The position numbers and the translations under genes were made by a program. A DNA stretch of 64,000 bases. It comes from Hyphomicrobiales bacterium (GTDB lineage Bacteria; Pseudomonadota; Alphaproteobacteria; Rhizobiales; Rhizobiaceae). A model generated the notes under the pieces. It was not told the origin of the DNA, made no database searches, and saw nothing but the letters and a program-made list of their open reading frames with translations. The stretch is taken from contig UCGV01000006.1 of NCBI GenBank assembly GCA_900471925.1, forward strand, positions 1-64,000, in the 5' to 3' direction. Positions 47,761-56,768 of this stretch are shown here, one piece after another; position 1 is the first letter of the stretch, and every line of letters starts with the position of its first letter.

Positions 47761-49011
47761 GTGACGAAACAGGATGTCGAAGGCGCCGAAGAGGCCATGC
47801 GCAGCCTTTTCCCCGCAACGCCGCTGCAGCTCAATGACCATCTTTCTGCCCGCTATGGCGCCGATATCTGGCTGAAGCGCGAGGATCTTTCGCCCGTTCG
47901 TTCCTACAAGATCCGCGGCGCTTTCAATTTTTTCCGCAAGGCGATTTCCGAGGGCGCGGGCGGCAAGACCTTCGTCTGCGCCTCGGCCGGCAACCACGCA
48001 CAGGGCTTTGCCTTCGTCTGCCGCCATTTCGGCGTGCCAGGTGTCGTCTTCATGCCGGTCACGACCCCGCAGCAGAAGATTGACAAGACCCGCATGTTTG
48101 GTGCCGGTTTCATCACAATCGAGCTTATCGGCGACTTCTTCGACCAGTGCTATCAGGCTGCCCGCGATCACGTCGAGGCTATCGGCGGCGTCATGGTACC
48201 GCCCTTCGATCATGTCGATATTATCGAGGGCCAGGCGACGGTTGCCGCGGAAATCATGCAGCAGCTTCCCGAGGGCGTGGTGCCTGACATGGTCGTCCTT
48301 CCGGTCGGCGGCGGCGGGCTTGCCGCCGGAATCACCGGTTATCTCGATGGCGTCGTCGCAAAGTCCGATTTCGTCTTTACCGAACCTGCCGGCGCGCCGA
48401 GCCTGCGCCGCAGCCTCGAGGCCGGGCAGGTGGTGACACTTCCTAAGGTCGACAATTTCGTCGACGGCGCGGCCGTCGCCCGCATCGGCGATCTGAATTT
48501 CGCGGCCTTGAAGGACTTCAAGGCCGAGCAGGTCAGGTTGATGCCGGAAAACGCCATCTGCGTCACAATCCAGGAAATGCTCAACGTCGAGGGCGTGGTG
48601 CTGGAACCTGCCGGCGCCCTGTCGCTGACAGCGATCGCCGCTATGGATCGCGAGGCCATCAAGGGCAAGACGATCGTTGCCGTCGTCTCCGGCGGCAATT
48701 TCGATTTCGAGCGGCTGCCTGACGTCAAGGAAAGGGCGATGCGCCACGCGGGCCTGAAGAAATACTTCATCCTGCGTCTTGCCCAGCGCCCCGGTGCACT
48801 GCGCGATTTTCTCAATCTTCTCGGACCGCATGACGATATCGCCCGCTTCGAATATCTGAAGAAATCGGCCCGCAATTTCGGTTCGATCCTGATCGGCATC
48901 GAGACGACCGCACCGGAGAACTTCGCGACACTGGTCGGCAAGTTCGAAGGCGCCGGCATGGGCTTCGAGGACATTACCGAAAACGAGATCCTCGCGAACC
49001 TGATCATTTGA
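47761..49011 (+). CDS. ilvA: Threonine dehydratase (biosynthetic type)
   Basis: The product of about 416 residues is a PLP enzyme: the Schiff-base Lys lies in SPVRSYKIRGAFNFF, the phosphate loop in VGGGGLAAGIT, and a C-terminal regulatory ACT-like domain covers about 325-416 (FILRLAQRPGALRDFLNLLG). It makes 2-oxobutanoate, the first step of isoleucine synthesis. The start is uncertain: GTG 47761 fits the family best, a TTG at 47740 would add seven residues, and no good ribosome binding site is seen for either. Confidence 0.93.
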   Translation: MTKQDVEGAEEAMRSLFPATPLQLNDHLSARYGADIWLKREDLSPVRSYKIRGAFNFFRKAISEGAGGKTFVCASAGNHAQGFAFVCRHFGVPGVVFMPVTTPQQKIDKTRMFGAGFITIELIGDFFDQCYQAARDHVEAIGGVMVPPFDHVDIIEGQATVAAEIMQQLPEGVVPDMVVLPVGGGGLAAGITGYLDGVVAKSDFVFTEPAGAPSLRRSLEAGQVVTLPKVDNFVDGAAVARIGDLNFAALKDFKAEQVRLMPENAICVTIQEMLNVEGVVLEPAGALSLTAIAAMDREAIKGKTIVAVVSGGNFDFERLPDVKERAMRHAGLKKYFILRLAQRPGALRDFLNLLGPHDDIARFEYLKKSARNFGSILIGIETTAPENFATLVGKFEGAGMGFEDITENEILANLII

Positions 49012-49047
49012 CTTTGCGTGAGCAGGACTGCGTGCTAAAGGCGGATC

Positions 49048-49377
49048 ATGGCTTCGTTTCTTTCAAATATCCTTTCGGTTTTCTCCGGCGGCGGCAAATC
49101 CTCGAGCGAGGCGACGGCCGGTCCTTCCGGCGAGCCGCAGCTCTACGGTGACTGCACCATCTTTGCCGAACCGCAGAAGGAAGGCGGCCAGTATCGTCTG
49201 GCCGGCCGTATCGAAAAGAAGGTTGGCGAAGAGGTGCTCGTGCGAAAATTCATTCGTGCCGACCTGTTTTCCTCGTCCGACGATGCGATCGAATGCACGG
49301 TGCGCAAGGCACATCAGATCATCGATCAGCACGGCGCCTCGCTTTTCGGCGATGGCGAGAAGCTTCGCCAGGTTTGA
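49048..49377 (+). CDS. HlyU-family protein
   Basis: The 109-residue product has a Ser/Gly-rich N-terminus and a C-terminal domain (YGDCTIFAEPQKEGGQYRLA, KFIRADLFSSSDDAIECTVRK) that fits the HlyU family, named for a Vibrio haemolysin regulator. Rhizobial members are uncharacterised and lack an evident helix-turn-helix. It follows ilvA by 36 bases. Confidence 0.82.
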   Translation: MASFLSNILSVFSGGGKSSSEATAGPSGEPQLYGDCTIFAEPQKEGGQYRLAGRIEKKVGEEVLVRKFIRADLFSSSDDAIECTVRKAHQIIDQHGASLFGDGEKLRQV

Positions 49378-49622
49378 GCGCCCGGTAGCCGGACACATAT
49401 CGTGCGAGGCGGCATTTCTCATTGTTTTTCAAAACTATGATGGCATTTTCCCGGTGGAGAATGCTGGTTTGCTCATCTAATCTTAAAGGATTGTCGTGAA
49501 GGTGGCGCCTGCAGGTTTTGCAGGGCGTCGCTTGTGTTTGAGCTTTTCGGACGATTGACCAGAAGAACCGCCGTAACGGCCGTGGCTCTCTCGTGCGGTC
49601 CTCTTGCCGAGGGAGGGCCGTG

Positions 49623-50891
49623 ATGGAGCTCTTCAACACGCTGCTCTTTATCCTCGAAGCCATCGCCTACTTCGTGCTGATGGTCAGCCTCCTGCATTTT
49701 CGTCAGCGGCTCGGATTGGGCGTCTTCCTGACGGCACTCGGCGTCATGCATTTCATGGAGACCTACCTCGCTGCGGTCTTCTATGTTGCCCTGCCGTTCG
49801 GAGATGTCTCGCCGGGCTCATCGATCTTCTTTTCCGGCAAGCTGATGATGATCCTCATGCTCTATTTGCAGGAGGATGCGGCGACCGTCCGCCAGCCGAT
49901 CTATGGTCTGTTTTTCGGCAATCTCCTGACCGTTGCCATTGCCTGGGTGCTGCAGCTTCATCAGCCGCTGGAACTATCCCCCGGCCATCCCGCCGATGTC
50001 GATTTCCTCAAGGAAATGGGCTGGCTGATGATATGGGGCACGGCGATCCTCTATCTCGACTCGCTCGGCATCATCCTGCTCTACGAGAAGCTTGGCGATT
50101 TCATGCGCCGGCGCGTTGTGCTGCGCTTCCTGATTTCAGGCCTCGTGCTTCTGACCTTCGACCAGATCTGCTTCTTCAGCGGCCTGCATTATTTCATGGG
50201 CGTGCCGATGTCGGCCTTCTGGGCAGGCTGGAAGGCGAAGATGCTGGCGGTCTGCCTCTATTCGGCGATGTTCGCCATCTATGAGTATCATATTCGCCGG
50301 GACGGAGTCGCCGCCTCTGCCCGCTCGATAGCCGATCTCTTCGGGGATCTGACATTCCGCGAGCGTTACAACGATCTCCTCGAACGAACCGGCCGGGACA
50401 TGCTGACCGGCGTCTATGACCGCAGCCGCATGGAGCTGGAGGCGCCGCTGATGGTCCGCGAGGCGCTTCGCCAGGGCCAACATGCAACCGTCCTCATCAT
50501 TGACGCCGACCACTTCAAGGACGTCAATGATGGCTTCGGCCATCTGAAGGGTGATGAGGTTCTGAAATCCATTGCCAGCCGGCTCGGGACGACGCTGCGT
50601 TCCAGCGATCGTATTTTCCGCTTCGGTGGCGAGGAATTCGTCGCTGTTTGCCCCGGCACGAGCCACGAGGAAGCATTGCTGCTTGCCGAACGCCTGCGCT
50701 GGACGATCGTCACCAGTGTGAAGACACCGGATGAGGCTCCGGTATCGGTCAGCATAGGCGTTGCGACCGCCGACGAAGATGGCGTCAGTTTTACGACCGT
50801 ACTTTCAGCGGCAGATGGCCGCCTCTACGAGGCAAAGAAGAGCGGCCGCAACTGTGTCGTCGGCCGCTCTGGAGTGGTCAGGGTCAGCTAG
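49623..50891 (+). CDS. Membrane-bound diguanylate cyclase (GGDEF)
   Basis: The 422-residue product has about six N-terminal membrane segments (to about residue 215) and a C-terminal GGDEF domain with GGEEF at 335-339, so it should make cyclic di-GMP. The RxxD product-inhibition site is present as RSSD at 326-329, five residues before the active site. The membrane part has no familiar sensor domain. A PilZ effector protein is encoded at 56353. Confidence 0.93.
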   Translation: MELFNTLLFILEAIAYFVLMVSLLHFRQRLGLGVFLTALGVMHFMETYLAAVFYVALPFGDVSPGSSIFFSGKLMMILMLYLQEDAATVRQPIYGLFFGNLLTVAIAWVLQLHQPLELSPGHPADVDFLKEMGWLMIWGTAILYLDSLGIILLYEKLGDFMRRRVVLRFLISGLVLLTFDQICFFSGLHYFMGVPMSAFWAGWKAKMLAVCLYSAMFAIYEYHIRRDGVAASARSIADLFGDLTFRERYNDLLERTGRDMLTGVYDRSRMELEAPLMVREALRQGQHATVLIIDADHFKDVNDGFGHLKGDEVLKSIASRLGTTLRSSDRIFRFGGEEFVAVCPGTSHEEALLLAERLRWTIVTSVKTPDEAPVSVSIGVATADEDGVSFTTVLSAADGRLYEAKKSGRNCVVGRSGVVRVS

Positions 50892-50901
50892 GCTGCCTGG
50901 A

Positions 50902-51678
50902 TCAGGCAGTTCGGAAGACCTTGGCCCCTGATGGTGCGCCCGTCATGCCGCCGTCGACGATAATCTCGATCCCCGTGACATTGCTGGAATCGTCCGAGGC
51001 GAGATAGAGCGCGGCCTTCGCGATCTCTTCTGCCTCGCTCATGCGGCCAAGTGCGCTCATGCCGCCGAGCTTTTCTTCGAGAGCTGTCATTGCATCCTCG
51101 CTCTGGGCATAGGGGGACCAGATCGGCGTGCGCGTGCCGCCCGGCGTTACCTGGTTGACGCGGATGCCGCGTGGCGCCAGTTCGGATGCCAGATTGCGGG
51201 TCATGGAGCGCACTGCGCCCTTGGTGGCGGCATAGGCCGACCAGCCCGGCGCACCGAGAACGGCATGTACCGAGCCGTTGAGGATCACAGATGCACCGTC
51301 ATTGAGATGCGGCAGTGCCGACTGGACCGTGAAGAAGACCGACGTCAGGTTGGTGCTGATGATTTTTTCGAACTGTTCGAGCGAGGTCTGGCCGAGCGGC
51401 GTCGCACCGCCGATGCCGGCATTGGCGAAGACGATGTCGAACTTGCCGAGCTTGGCGGCGGCCTCGGCAAAGATCTTCTCCGCCGCGGCAACGTCCGTCA
51501 GGTCAATCTTCAGCGCCAGCACGTCGCCACCGAGCGCCTTTTCGGCTGCGGCCAGCGTTTCGGGGTTGCGGCCGGTGATGATGACCTTGGCGCCCTCGGC
51601 GATGAAAACCTTGGCGGTGGCAAGTCCGATGCCGCTATTGCCGCCCGTGATGAGCGCAACCTTGTTCTTCAGACGCAT
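50902..51678 (-). CDS. Short-chain dehydrogenase/reductase
   Basis: The 258-residue SDR has TGGNSGIGLATA at 11-22, NAGIGG near 87-92, the catalytic Ser in LNGSVHAVLG and the YAATK motif (Tyr about 153, Lys about 157). The C-terminus ends in VTGIEIIVDGGMTGAPSG, as in many redox SDRs that act on simple carbonyls. AGGAGTC precedes the ATG. A TetR gene is transcribed divergently with paired palindromes between them. Confidence 0.94.
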   Translation of the reverse strand: MRLKNKVALITGGNSGIGLATAKVFIAEGAKVIITGRNPETLAAAEKALGGDVLALKIDLTDVAAAEKIFAEAAAKLGKFDIVFANAGIGGATPLGQTSLEQFEKIISTNLTSVFFTVQSALPHLNDGASVILNGSVHAVLGAPGWSAYAATKGAVRSMTRNLASELAPRGIRVNQVTPGGTRTPIWSPYAQSEDAMTALEEKLGGMSALGRMSEAEEIAKAALYLASDDSSNVTGIEIIVDGGMTGAPSGAKVFRTA

Positions 51679-51708
51679 GGAATGACTCCTATTGGAAACG
51701 GTCTCGAT

Positions 51709-51750
51709 CTGGATTATGATCGATATCCAGAAGGATTATGATTGTAATCC
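51709..51750. promoter_or_regulatory. Paired operator sites for the TetR-type regulator
   Basis: GGATTA-N6-TAATCC at 51733-51750 is a perfect palindrome. A related site at 51709-51730 (CTGGAT-N10-ATCCAG) shares the direct repeat GGATTATGAT, 22 bases away, two helical turns. Both lie between the SDR and the TetR gene, 30 to 76 bases ahead of the TetR start. Confidence 0.8.
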
Positions 51751-51784
51751 ACATTAGTCAAGTCCGTATTTCGGGGGATTTTTG

Positions 51785-52363
51785 ATGGGCCATTCGCAGC
51801 TGGAAAAACAGAAGACGCATGACAGGATCGTGGAGATCGCGTCCCGGCGTCTGAGGGAGAAGGGACTGGAGGGGGTCGGCGTCGCTGATTTGATGAAGGA
51901 AGCCGGGCTGACGGTCGGAGGTTTTTACAAGCATTTCGCCTCACGCGACGAGATGGTGGCCGAAGCCATGCAGCTGGCCTTCGGATCCTGGGAGGCGAAG
52001 GTCCGTTCGGAGGGCAGGGCGCCGGCGGAAATTCCGATGGCGGAATATTCGGCGACCTATCTGAGTGAGGGGCATTGCGAGGACGTGAGCGGTGGCTGCC
52101 CCTTCGCCGCGCTGACGGCCGATCTCGCCCGCAGCAGCGAGAAATGCCGCTCGCTTGCAACTGAGCAGTTGAAGACGAATCTCGGAAATATGAGGAGCCG
52201 TATGAATGCCGCGGACGAGGCGCAGGCGCGCCGGAAGGCGATTATCGCGACGTCCCTGATGACGGGGGCAGTCGGCCTTGCGCGTATTTCGGATGACCCG
52301 AAGCTCTCCGAGGAAATACTGGAAGCCGTCAGGTCCTTCGTCGTTGATCTAGCGGCAAAATGA
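51785..52363 (+). CDS. TetR-family transcriptional regulator
   Basis: The 192-residue product has the TetR DNA-binding domain at 10-55 (LREKGLEGVGVADLMKEAGL then TVGGFYKHFASRDEM) and an all-helical ligand domain with the Cys-rich stretch GHCEDVSGGCPFAA. It probably represses itself and the divergent SDR gene. ATG 51785 was chosen over a TTG three bases upstream. Confidence 0.93.
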   Translation: MGHSQLEKQKTHDRIVEIASRRLREKGLEGVGVADLMKEAGLTVGGFYKHFASRDEMVAEAMQLAFGSWEAKVRSEGRAPAEIPMAEYSATYLSEGHCEDVSGGCPFAALTADLARSSEKCRSLATEQLKTNLGNMRSRMNAADEAQARRKAIIATSLMTGAVGLARISDDPKLSEEILEAVRSFVVDLAAK

Positions 52364-52365
52364 AA

Positions 52366-52385
52366 GGGCCGGCTTGCGCCGGCCC
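52366..52385. terminator. Bidirectional hairpin between TetR and azoR genes
   Basis: GGGCCGGC at 52366-52373 pairs perfectly with 52378-52385 around TTGC. Convergent genes on both sides make it a likely shared terminator, although T runs are short. Confidence 0.65.
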
Positions 52386-52412
52386 CCTCGAGTGGAACTG
52401 TGAATTTGCCAA

Positions 52413-53027
52413 TCAGGCAGCGAGTGCGAGTTCCTCGACGCGCGACTTGGCGGCGCCGATAGCCTTTTCGGCTGCCTCCGGACCGAAGGCCAGGCCTTCG
52501 ACATAGATGGTCTCGACTTCGGTGATGCCGAGGAAGCCGAGAACCGACTTCAGATATGGAACGGCGTGGTTCATGCCGGCAGCCGGACCCTGGGAATAAA
52601 CGCCGCCGGAAGCGAGCACGATATAGACCTTCTTGCCGGTGGCGAGGCCGACAGGGCCGCTTTCCGTGTACTTGAAGGTCAGGCCGGCGCGGGCCACATT
52701 ATCGATCCAGGTCTTCAGCGAAGAATAGATATTGAAGTTGATGAGGCCGGTGCCGATGACGATGCTGTCGGCTGCGAGCAGTTCGTTGACCAGCTCGTCG
52801 GAGGTCTTCACCGCTGCGGCTTCCTGCGCCGTGCGGGCTTCCGCTGGCTTGCGGATAGCGGCCGTAAAGAGGTCATCGATATGCGGCAGCGGGTTTGCGG
52901 CAAGGTCGCGGCGAACGATGGCGCTGCCTGGGGTCTGGGCCTTGAGCTTATCGGCCAGTTCGGAAGCGATCGTGGTGGAAAGAGATTCGGAACGCGGGCT
53001 CGATGTCAGAAGAAGAATGGAAGACAT
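52413..53027 (-). CDS. azoR: FMN-dependent NADH-azoreductase/quinone reductase
   Basis: The 204-residue flavodoxin-fold protein matches AzoR: LLTSSPRSESLSTTIASELA at the FMN phosphate site, GTGLINFNIYSSLKTWIDNV and LASGGVYSQGPAAGMNHAVP. It reduces quinones and azo dyes with NADH. It is divergent from a LysR regulator 152 bases away, a common arrangement for azoR-type genes. ATG 53027 excludes a long non-family extension. Confidence 0.93.
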   Translation of the reverse strand: MSSILLLTSSPRSESLSTTIASELADKLKAQTPGSAIVRRDLAANPLPHIDDLFTAAIRKPAEARTAQEAAAVKTSDELVNELLAADSIVIGTGLINFNIYSSLKTWIDNVARAGLTFKYTESGPVGLATGKKVYIVLASGGVYSQGPAAGMNHAVPYLKSVLGFLGITEVETIYVEGLAFGPEAAEKAIGAAKSRVEELALAA

Positions 53028-53179
53028 GGTTGAATTTCCTCTCGAATTGGGTTCCAGCGACCACTTAGAGGTGGTGGGGCAGCAGCAGGCCGCTGTGTTC
53101 GAGAACAGAAATAAGGCTGGCTCCCTATCGAAAAAACTGGGATAATGTCGATCAAAATTATCGATGGATTGGATGGACG

Positions 53180-54148
53180 ATGCTTCCCAACCCGACACTG
53201 GACCAATTGCAGGTTTTCCTGACGGTCGCCGAAACCGGCAGCTTTTCGGCTGCATCGCGTGTGCTGAACCGCGCGCAGTCCGTCATCAGCTATACGATCG
53301 CCAACCTGGAAGCGCAGCTTGAAGTGCCGCTTTTCGAACGCTCCGGCGCTCGCCAGCCGAAGCTGACGGATGCCGGCAAGGCGATGCTTGAGGATGCCCG
53401 CCGCCTGATGGCCGACCTTGAGGTCATGCGCGCCCGCGTCAAGAGCATGAAGCAGGGGCTGGAAGCCGAGCTTTCTCTGGCAATCAGCGTCATGGTGCCT
53501 GCCAATGCGGTCATGATGGAGCTGCGAGAGTTTCGCGAGAAGTTCCCCGGCGTTGCTCTCAACCTGAATGTCGGTGAACTCGGCATGGTCATGGATATGG
53601 TCATGAACGGCAAGGCGGATATCGGTATCGGCGGTGCGCTGCTACGACAGGACGATTCGCTGCTGGCCGAAAAGATCGGCTATTCCTTCATGATTCCCGT
53701 CGTGGCGCCCGATCATCCGCTGGCGCGTATCGGGCGCCCGCTAACGCTGGCAGATGTCCGCGAAGAAATCCAGATGGTGGTCTCCGATGCCTCCGGACTG
53801 ACCAAAGGGCGAGATTTCAACGTCCTGTCCTACCGGACCTGGCGGGTCAGCGATATCGCGACCAAGCACCAGTTGATTCGAGGTGGTCTCGGTTGGGGCG
53901 GTTTGCCGGTCTCTCTCGTCGCTAACGATATCATGAAGGGCGAGCTGGTCGCTCTAAAACTGGAAGCCTACGAGCAGGGCGAGTATCCGATCTATGCCAT
54001 GCGCAAGGCGGCGAACCCGCCGGGGCCGGCAGGCCAGTGGCTGATCGACGCCTTTCGGAGACGGCTTTCGACCTGTCCGAACCATGGCGAACTTGTCTCC
54101 ATGTTGGGTATGGACGAAACGCAGACGCTTCCGGAGGCCGCTGAGTAA
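53180..54148 (+). CDS. LysR-family transcriptional regulator
   Basis: The 322-residue product has the N-terminal helix-turn-helix (FLTVAETGSFSAASRVLNRA then QSVISYTIANLEAQL) and a LysR effector domain from about residue 92 (ELSLAISVMVPANAVMMELR). It likely controls the divergent azoR gene, perhaps in response to electrophilic quinones. I could not pick a unique T-N11-A box in the 152-base gap. Confidence 0.93.
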   Translation: MLPNPTLDQLQVFLTVAETGSFSAASRVLNRAQSVISYTIANLEAQLEVPLFERSGARQPKLTDAGKAMLEDARRLMADLEVMRARVKSMKQGLEAELSLAISVMVPANAVMMELREFREKFPGVALNLNVGELGMVMDMVMNGKADIGIGGALLRQDDSLLAEKIGYSFMIPVVAPDHPLARIGRPLTLADVREEIQMVVSDASGLTKGRDFNVLSYRTWRVSDIATKHQLIRGGLGWGGLPVSLVANDIMKGELVALKLEAYEQGEYPIYAMRKAANPPGPAGQWLIDAFRRRLSTCPNHGELVSMLGMDETQTLPEAAE

Positions 54149-54202
54149 CCCTGCTCAAGGGCGATCCTGGATGGAGGCTGCGCGCCAGGATAGCGAGAAG
54201 TC

Positions 54203-54230
54203 GGGCGCGGTTTCAGCTAAAACCGCGCCC
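54203..54230. terminator. Bidirectional terminator hairpin
   Basis: GGGCGCGGTTT at 54203-54213 pairs with 54220-54230 (11 pairs) with a 6-base loop. It lies between the convergent LysR and cpdB-type genes. TT follows on the plus strand. Confidence 0.7.
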
Positions 54231-54237
54231 CTTCTGA

Positions 54238-56226
54238 TTAAAGGACCAGCCTGAACTTCGCGAAGCCCTCGGTGCCTTCGCCGGCATCCTCGATCTTCAC
54301 GCTCTTGACGTCGGCGAGATATTGCTTGGCCTTCGGGCCGCTCTCGAACACGACGGTCGTGCCGGAAAGCGGCTTGAAGGTCCAGTTGCCGTCCGCCGTC
54401 GGGTTGATCGTGCCTTGATCATGGACGTAGCGAACGATGACGTCGCGGTTGGTATCGGGTGCCTGGAAGATCACCTTGTCGGACGCGATCTCAGGGAAAT
54501 TGCCGCCGCCGCCGGCGCGGTAATTATTGGAAACGACCACGAACTTCTGTGCCGGATCGATCGGCTTGCCACCGAAGACGAGGCTCTGGATACGGTTGGC
54601 ACCCGGATTGACTGCCTTGCCCGAGGAATCATATTTCGGCGGCTGAGACAGGTCGATCTGATAGGTCACGCCGTCGATCACGTCGAAATTATAGGACGGG
54701 AAGTCATTGTTGAGCAGGGCGGCATCCTTGGCACCGGGCTCTATATGGTTGAACATGCCGGCAGACATTTCCAGCCATTCCTTCACCTGCGCACCGGTGA
54801 TCGCCACAGCCTGGACCGTGTTCGGATAAAGATAAAGGTCGGCGACGTTCTTGATGGCGATATCGCCGGCCGGAACGTCGGTATAATAATCTGCTCCGCC
54901 GCGGCCACCGGCCTTGAAGGGCGCTGCGGCCGAGAGAACCGGCAGATCCTTGAACGCGGTATCGGCCAGCATCTGCTTGATGTACCAGGTCTGGGCCTGG
55001 CTGACGATCTGCACCGAGGGATCGTCGGCCACCAGCGCGAAGTAGGAATAGAGTGGTGCTGAAGTCTTGCCGACCGGGGTACGAACATAGGCAAGGGTTG
55101 CCTCATGCTCGGCCCTTGCGGCTTCGACGACCTCCTTCTTGTCGGCGACGTCGGCAACGACCTTCTTCTTGTCGTCGCGATGATAGATCGGGCGCGCTTC
55201 CGAGGTGAAGTCGACGATCTTCCAGCTGTTGCCGTCCTTTTCGAGAAGCAGGTCGATCAGGCCGAGATGCGACCCCCAAAAGCCGGCCATGACGGCGGGC
55301 TTGCCATGCAGCGTGCCCTTGACCGGATCGGCATTGGCGATGCCGTCCCAGGTCTTCGGGCCGGGGAAGACGAGATGCTGGTGGCCGGTGAAGATCGCGT
55401 CGATGCCTTCGACTGCGGCAAGATGAAGAGACGCATTTTCCATCTTCTCGGACGGTGCCGCACCATCGATGCCGGAATGGGAGAGCGCGATGACGATATC
55501 GGCGCCTGCTTCCTTCATGGCCGGAACCCAGGCCTTGGCCGCCTGGACGATATCGCGGGTCTGCGCCTTGCCTTCGAGATTCTTGATGTCCCAGAGCATG
55601 ATCTGCGGCGGTACGAAACCGATAAAGCCGATCTTGACCGGGCTCTCATTGCCGGCGCCGTCCTTGATCTGCTTTTCGACGATCATATAGGGCTTGAAGA
55701 ACAGGTCGTCCTGCTTCGGATCGGAAGCGAGTTGCCCTTTGGTCAGGTTGGCGCAGACGAAGGGGAAGTTCGCGCCGTTCAGCACCTTGAACATGAAGTC
55801 CAGGCCGTAGTTGAATTCATGGTTGCCCAGCGTGCCAACCGTATAGCCGAGCGTGTTCATCGCCTTGATGACGGGGTGTACGTCACCATCCTTCATCCCG
55901 TGTTGATAGGCCATGTAATCACCCATCGGGTTGCCCTGCAGCACGTCGCCATTGTCGATCAACAGCGAATTGGCGGCTTCCGCGCGAATCGTGTCGATGA
56001 TCGTGGCGGTGCGCGTCAGACCCATCGTGTCGTTCGGCTTGTCGGCATAATAGTCATAGGGGAAGACGTTGACGTGGATGTCGGTCGTTTCCATGAGCCG
56101 CAAATGTGCCTGGTTGGCGGCGGCGCGAGCGCTGAACGGGTGCAGCAGCACAAGGGCTGACGTAGCGGCAAGACCGCCGAGCAGGGTACGGCGGCTCATG
56201 GCAGGCACATCGAGAATTGAGGGCAC
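54238..56226 (-). CDS. cpdB: Tat-exported 2',3'-cyclic-nucleotide phosphodiesterase / 3'-nucleotidase
   Basis: The 662-residue product has a twin-Arg signal (SRRTLLGGLAATSALVLL), a metallophosphatase domain (METTDIHVN, GDVLQGNPMGD, LGNHEFNYG, ALSHSGID, TGHQHLVFPG) and a 5'-nucleotidase C-terminal domain (SNNYRAGGGGNFPE). It would release nucleosides in the periplasm for salvage. GTG 56226 is taken as the start because AAAAGGAG lies seven bases ahead; an ATG 30 bases upstream lacks such a site. Rhizobial homologues usually carry this Tat signal. Confidence 0.92.
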   Translation of the reverse strand: MPSILDVPAMSRRTLLGGLAATSALVLLHPFSARAAANQAHLRLMETTDIHVNVFPYDYYADKPNDTMGLTRTATIIDTIRAEAANSLLIDNGDVLQGNPMGDYMAYQHGMKDGDVHPVIKAMNTLGYTVGTLGNHEFNYGLDFMFKVLNGANFPFVCANLTKGQLASDPKQDDLFFKPYMIVEKQIKDGAGNESPVKIGFIGFVPPQIMLWDIKNLEGKAQTRDIVQAAKAWVPAMKEAGADIVIALSHSGIDGAAPSEKMENASLHLAAVEGIDAIFTGHQHLVFPGPKTWDGIANADPVKGTLHGKPAVMAGFWGSHLGLIDLLLEKDGNSWKIVDFTSEARPIYHRDDKKKVVADVADKKEVVEAARAEHEATLAYVRTPVGKTSAPLYSYFALVADDPSVQIVSQAQTWYIKQMLADTAFKDLPVLSAAAPFKAGGRGGADYYTDVPAGDIAIKNVADLYLYPNTVQAVAITGAQVKEWLEMSAGMFNHIEPGAKDAALLNNDFPSYNFDVIDGVTYQIDLSQPPKYDSSGKAVNPGANRIQSLVFGGKPIDPAQKFVVVSNNYRAGGGGNFPEIASDKVIFQAPDTNRDVIVRYVHDQGTINPTADGNWTFKPLSGTTVVFESGPKAKQYLADVKSVKIEDAGEGTEGFAKFRLVL

Positions 56227-56352
56227 GGAAATACTCCTTTTGACATCATGCATCATCCGGTTCGGTGAACTTAGGATGATTGGCGGAGGAGTACATGGCG
56301 AAAATGACAGAACGGCAAAGACGGTGCCGCGTGCGGCACCGTTTCGCAGATG

Positions 56353-56682
56353 TCACCGGGCGCGCGGCGTTTCGCGGTGGAAGAAGCGGAAATAGGAAGC
56401 GATGACCGCCCGGGCATTGGAGTTCACATCGAACTGGATGCCGACACGGCCATTGTGCTTCCAGCGGACGGTACCGTCGAGCAGGCCAAGATCTTCGGCC
56501 TCGATGCGCACCTTGCTGCCCGATGCTGCATAGAGCGGCGCCTTGATTTCGAGTGCTGCGCCCGTTGCGGAAAGATCCAAGATGCGGGCATCCACCTGGC
56601 TGTTCATATAGCGGATCTTGCCGAACACGCGGCAGTTCTTGCGGACGGCCTTGCGGGCCGGGGTTTTGAGAGTCCGTATCAT
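56353..56682 (-). CDS. PilZ domain protein
   Basis: The 109-residue single-domain protein has both cyclic di-GMP-binding motifs of PilZ: RxxxR at Arg14-Arg18 (RKNCR) and DxSxxG at Asp36-Gly41 (DLSATG). It probably acts as a cyclic di-GMP effector, with the diguanylate cyclase at 49623 as one possible source. Its partner is unknown. Confidence 0.9.
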   Translation of the reverse strand: MIRTLKTPARKAVRKNCRVFGKIRYMNSQVDARILDLSATGAALEIKAPLYAASGSKVRIEAEDLGLLDGTVRWKHNGRVGIQFDVNSNARAVIASYFRFFHRETPRAR

Positions 56683-56768
56683 GCTTGTCCCCGTGGAGAA
56701 TTCGGCAAAAACATAGGCGTTGAAGATTGAAATGCCTTTAGGCGCTTATCTAAAATTGCGCCGAAATC

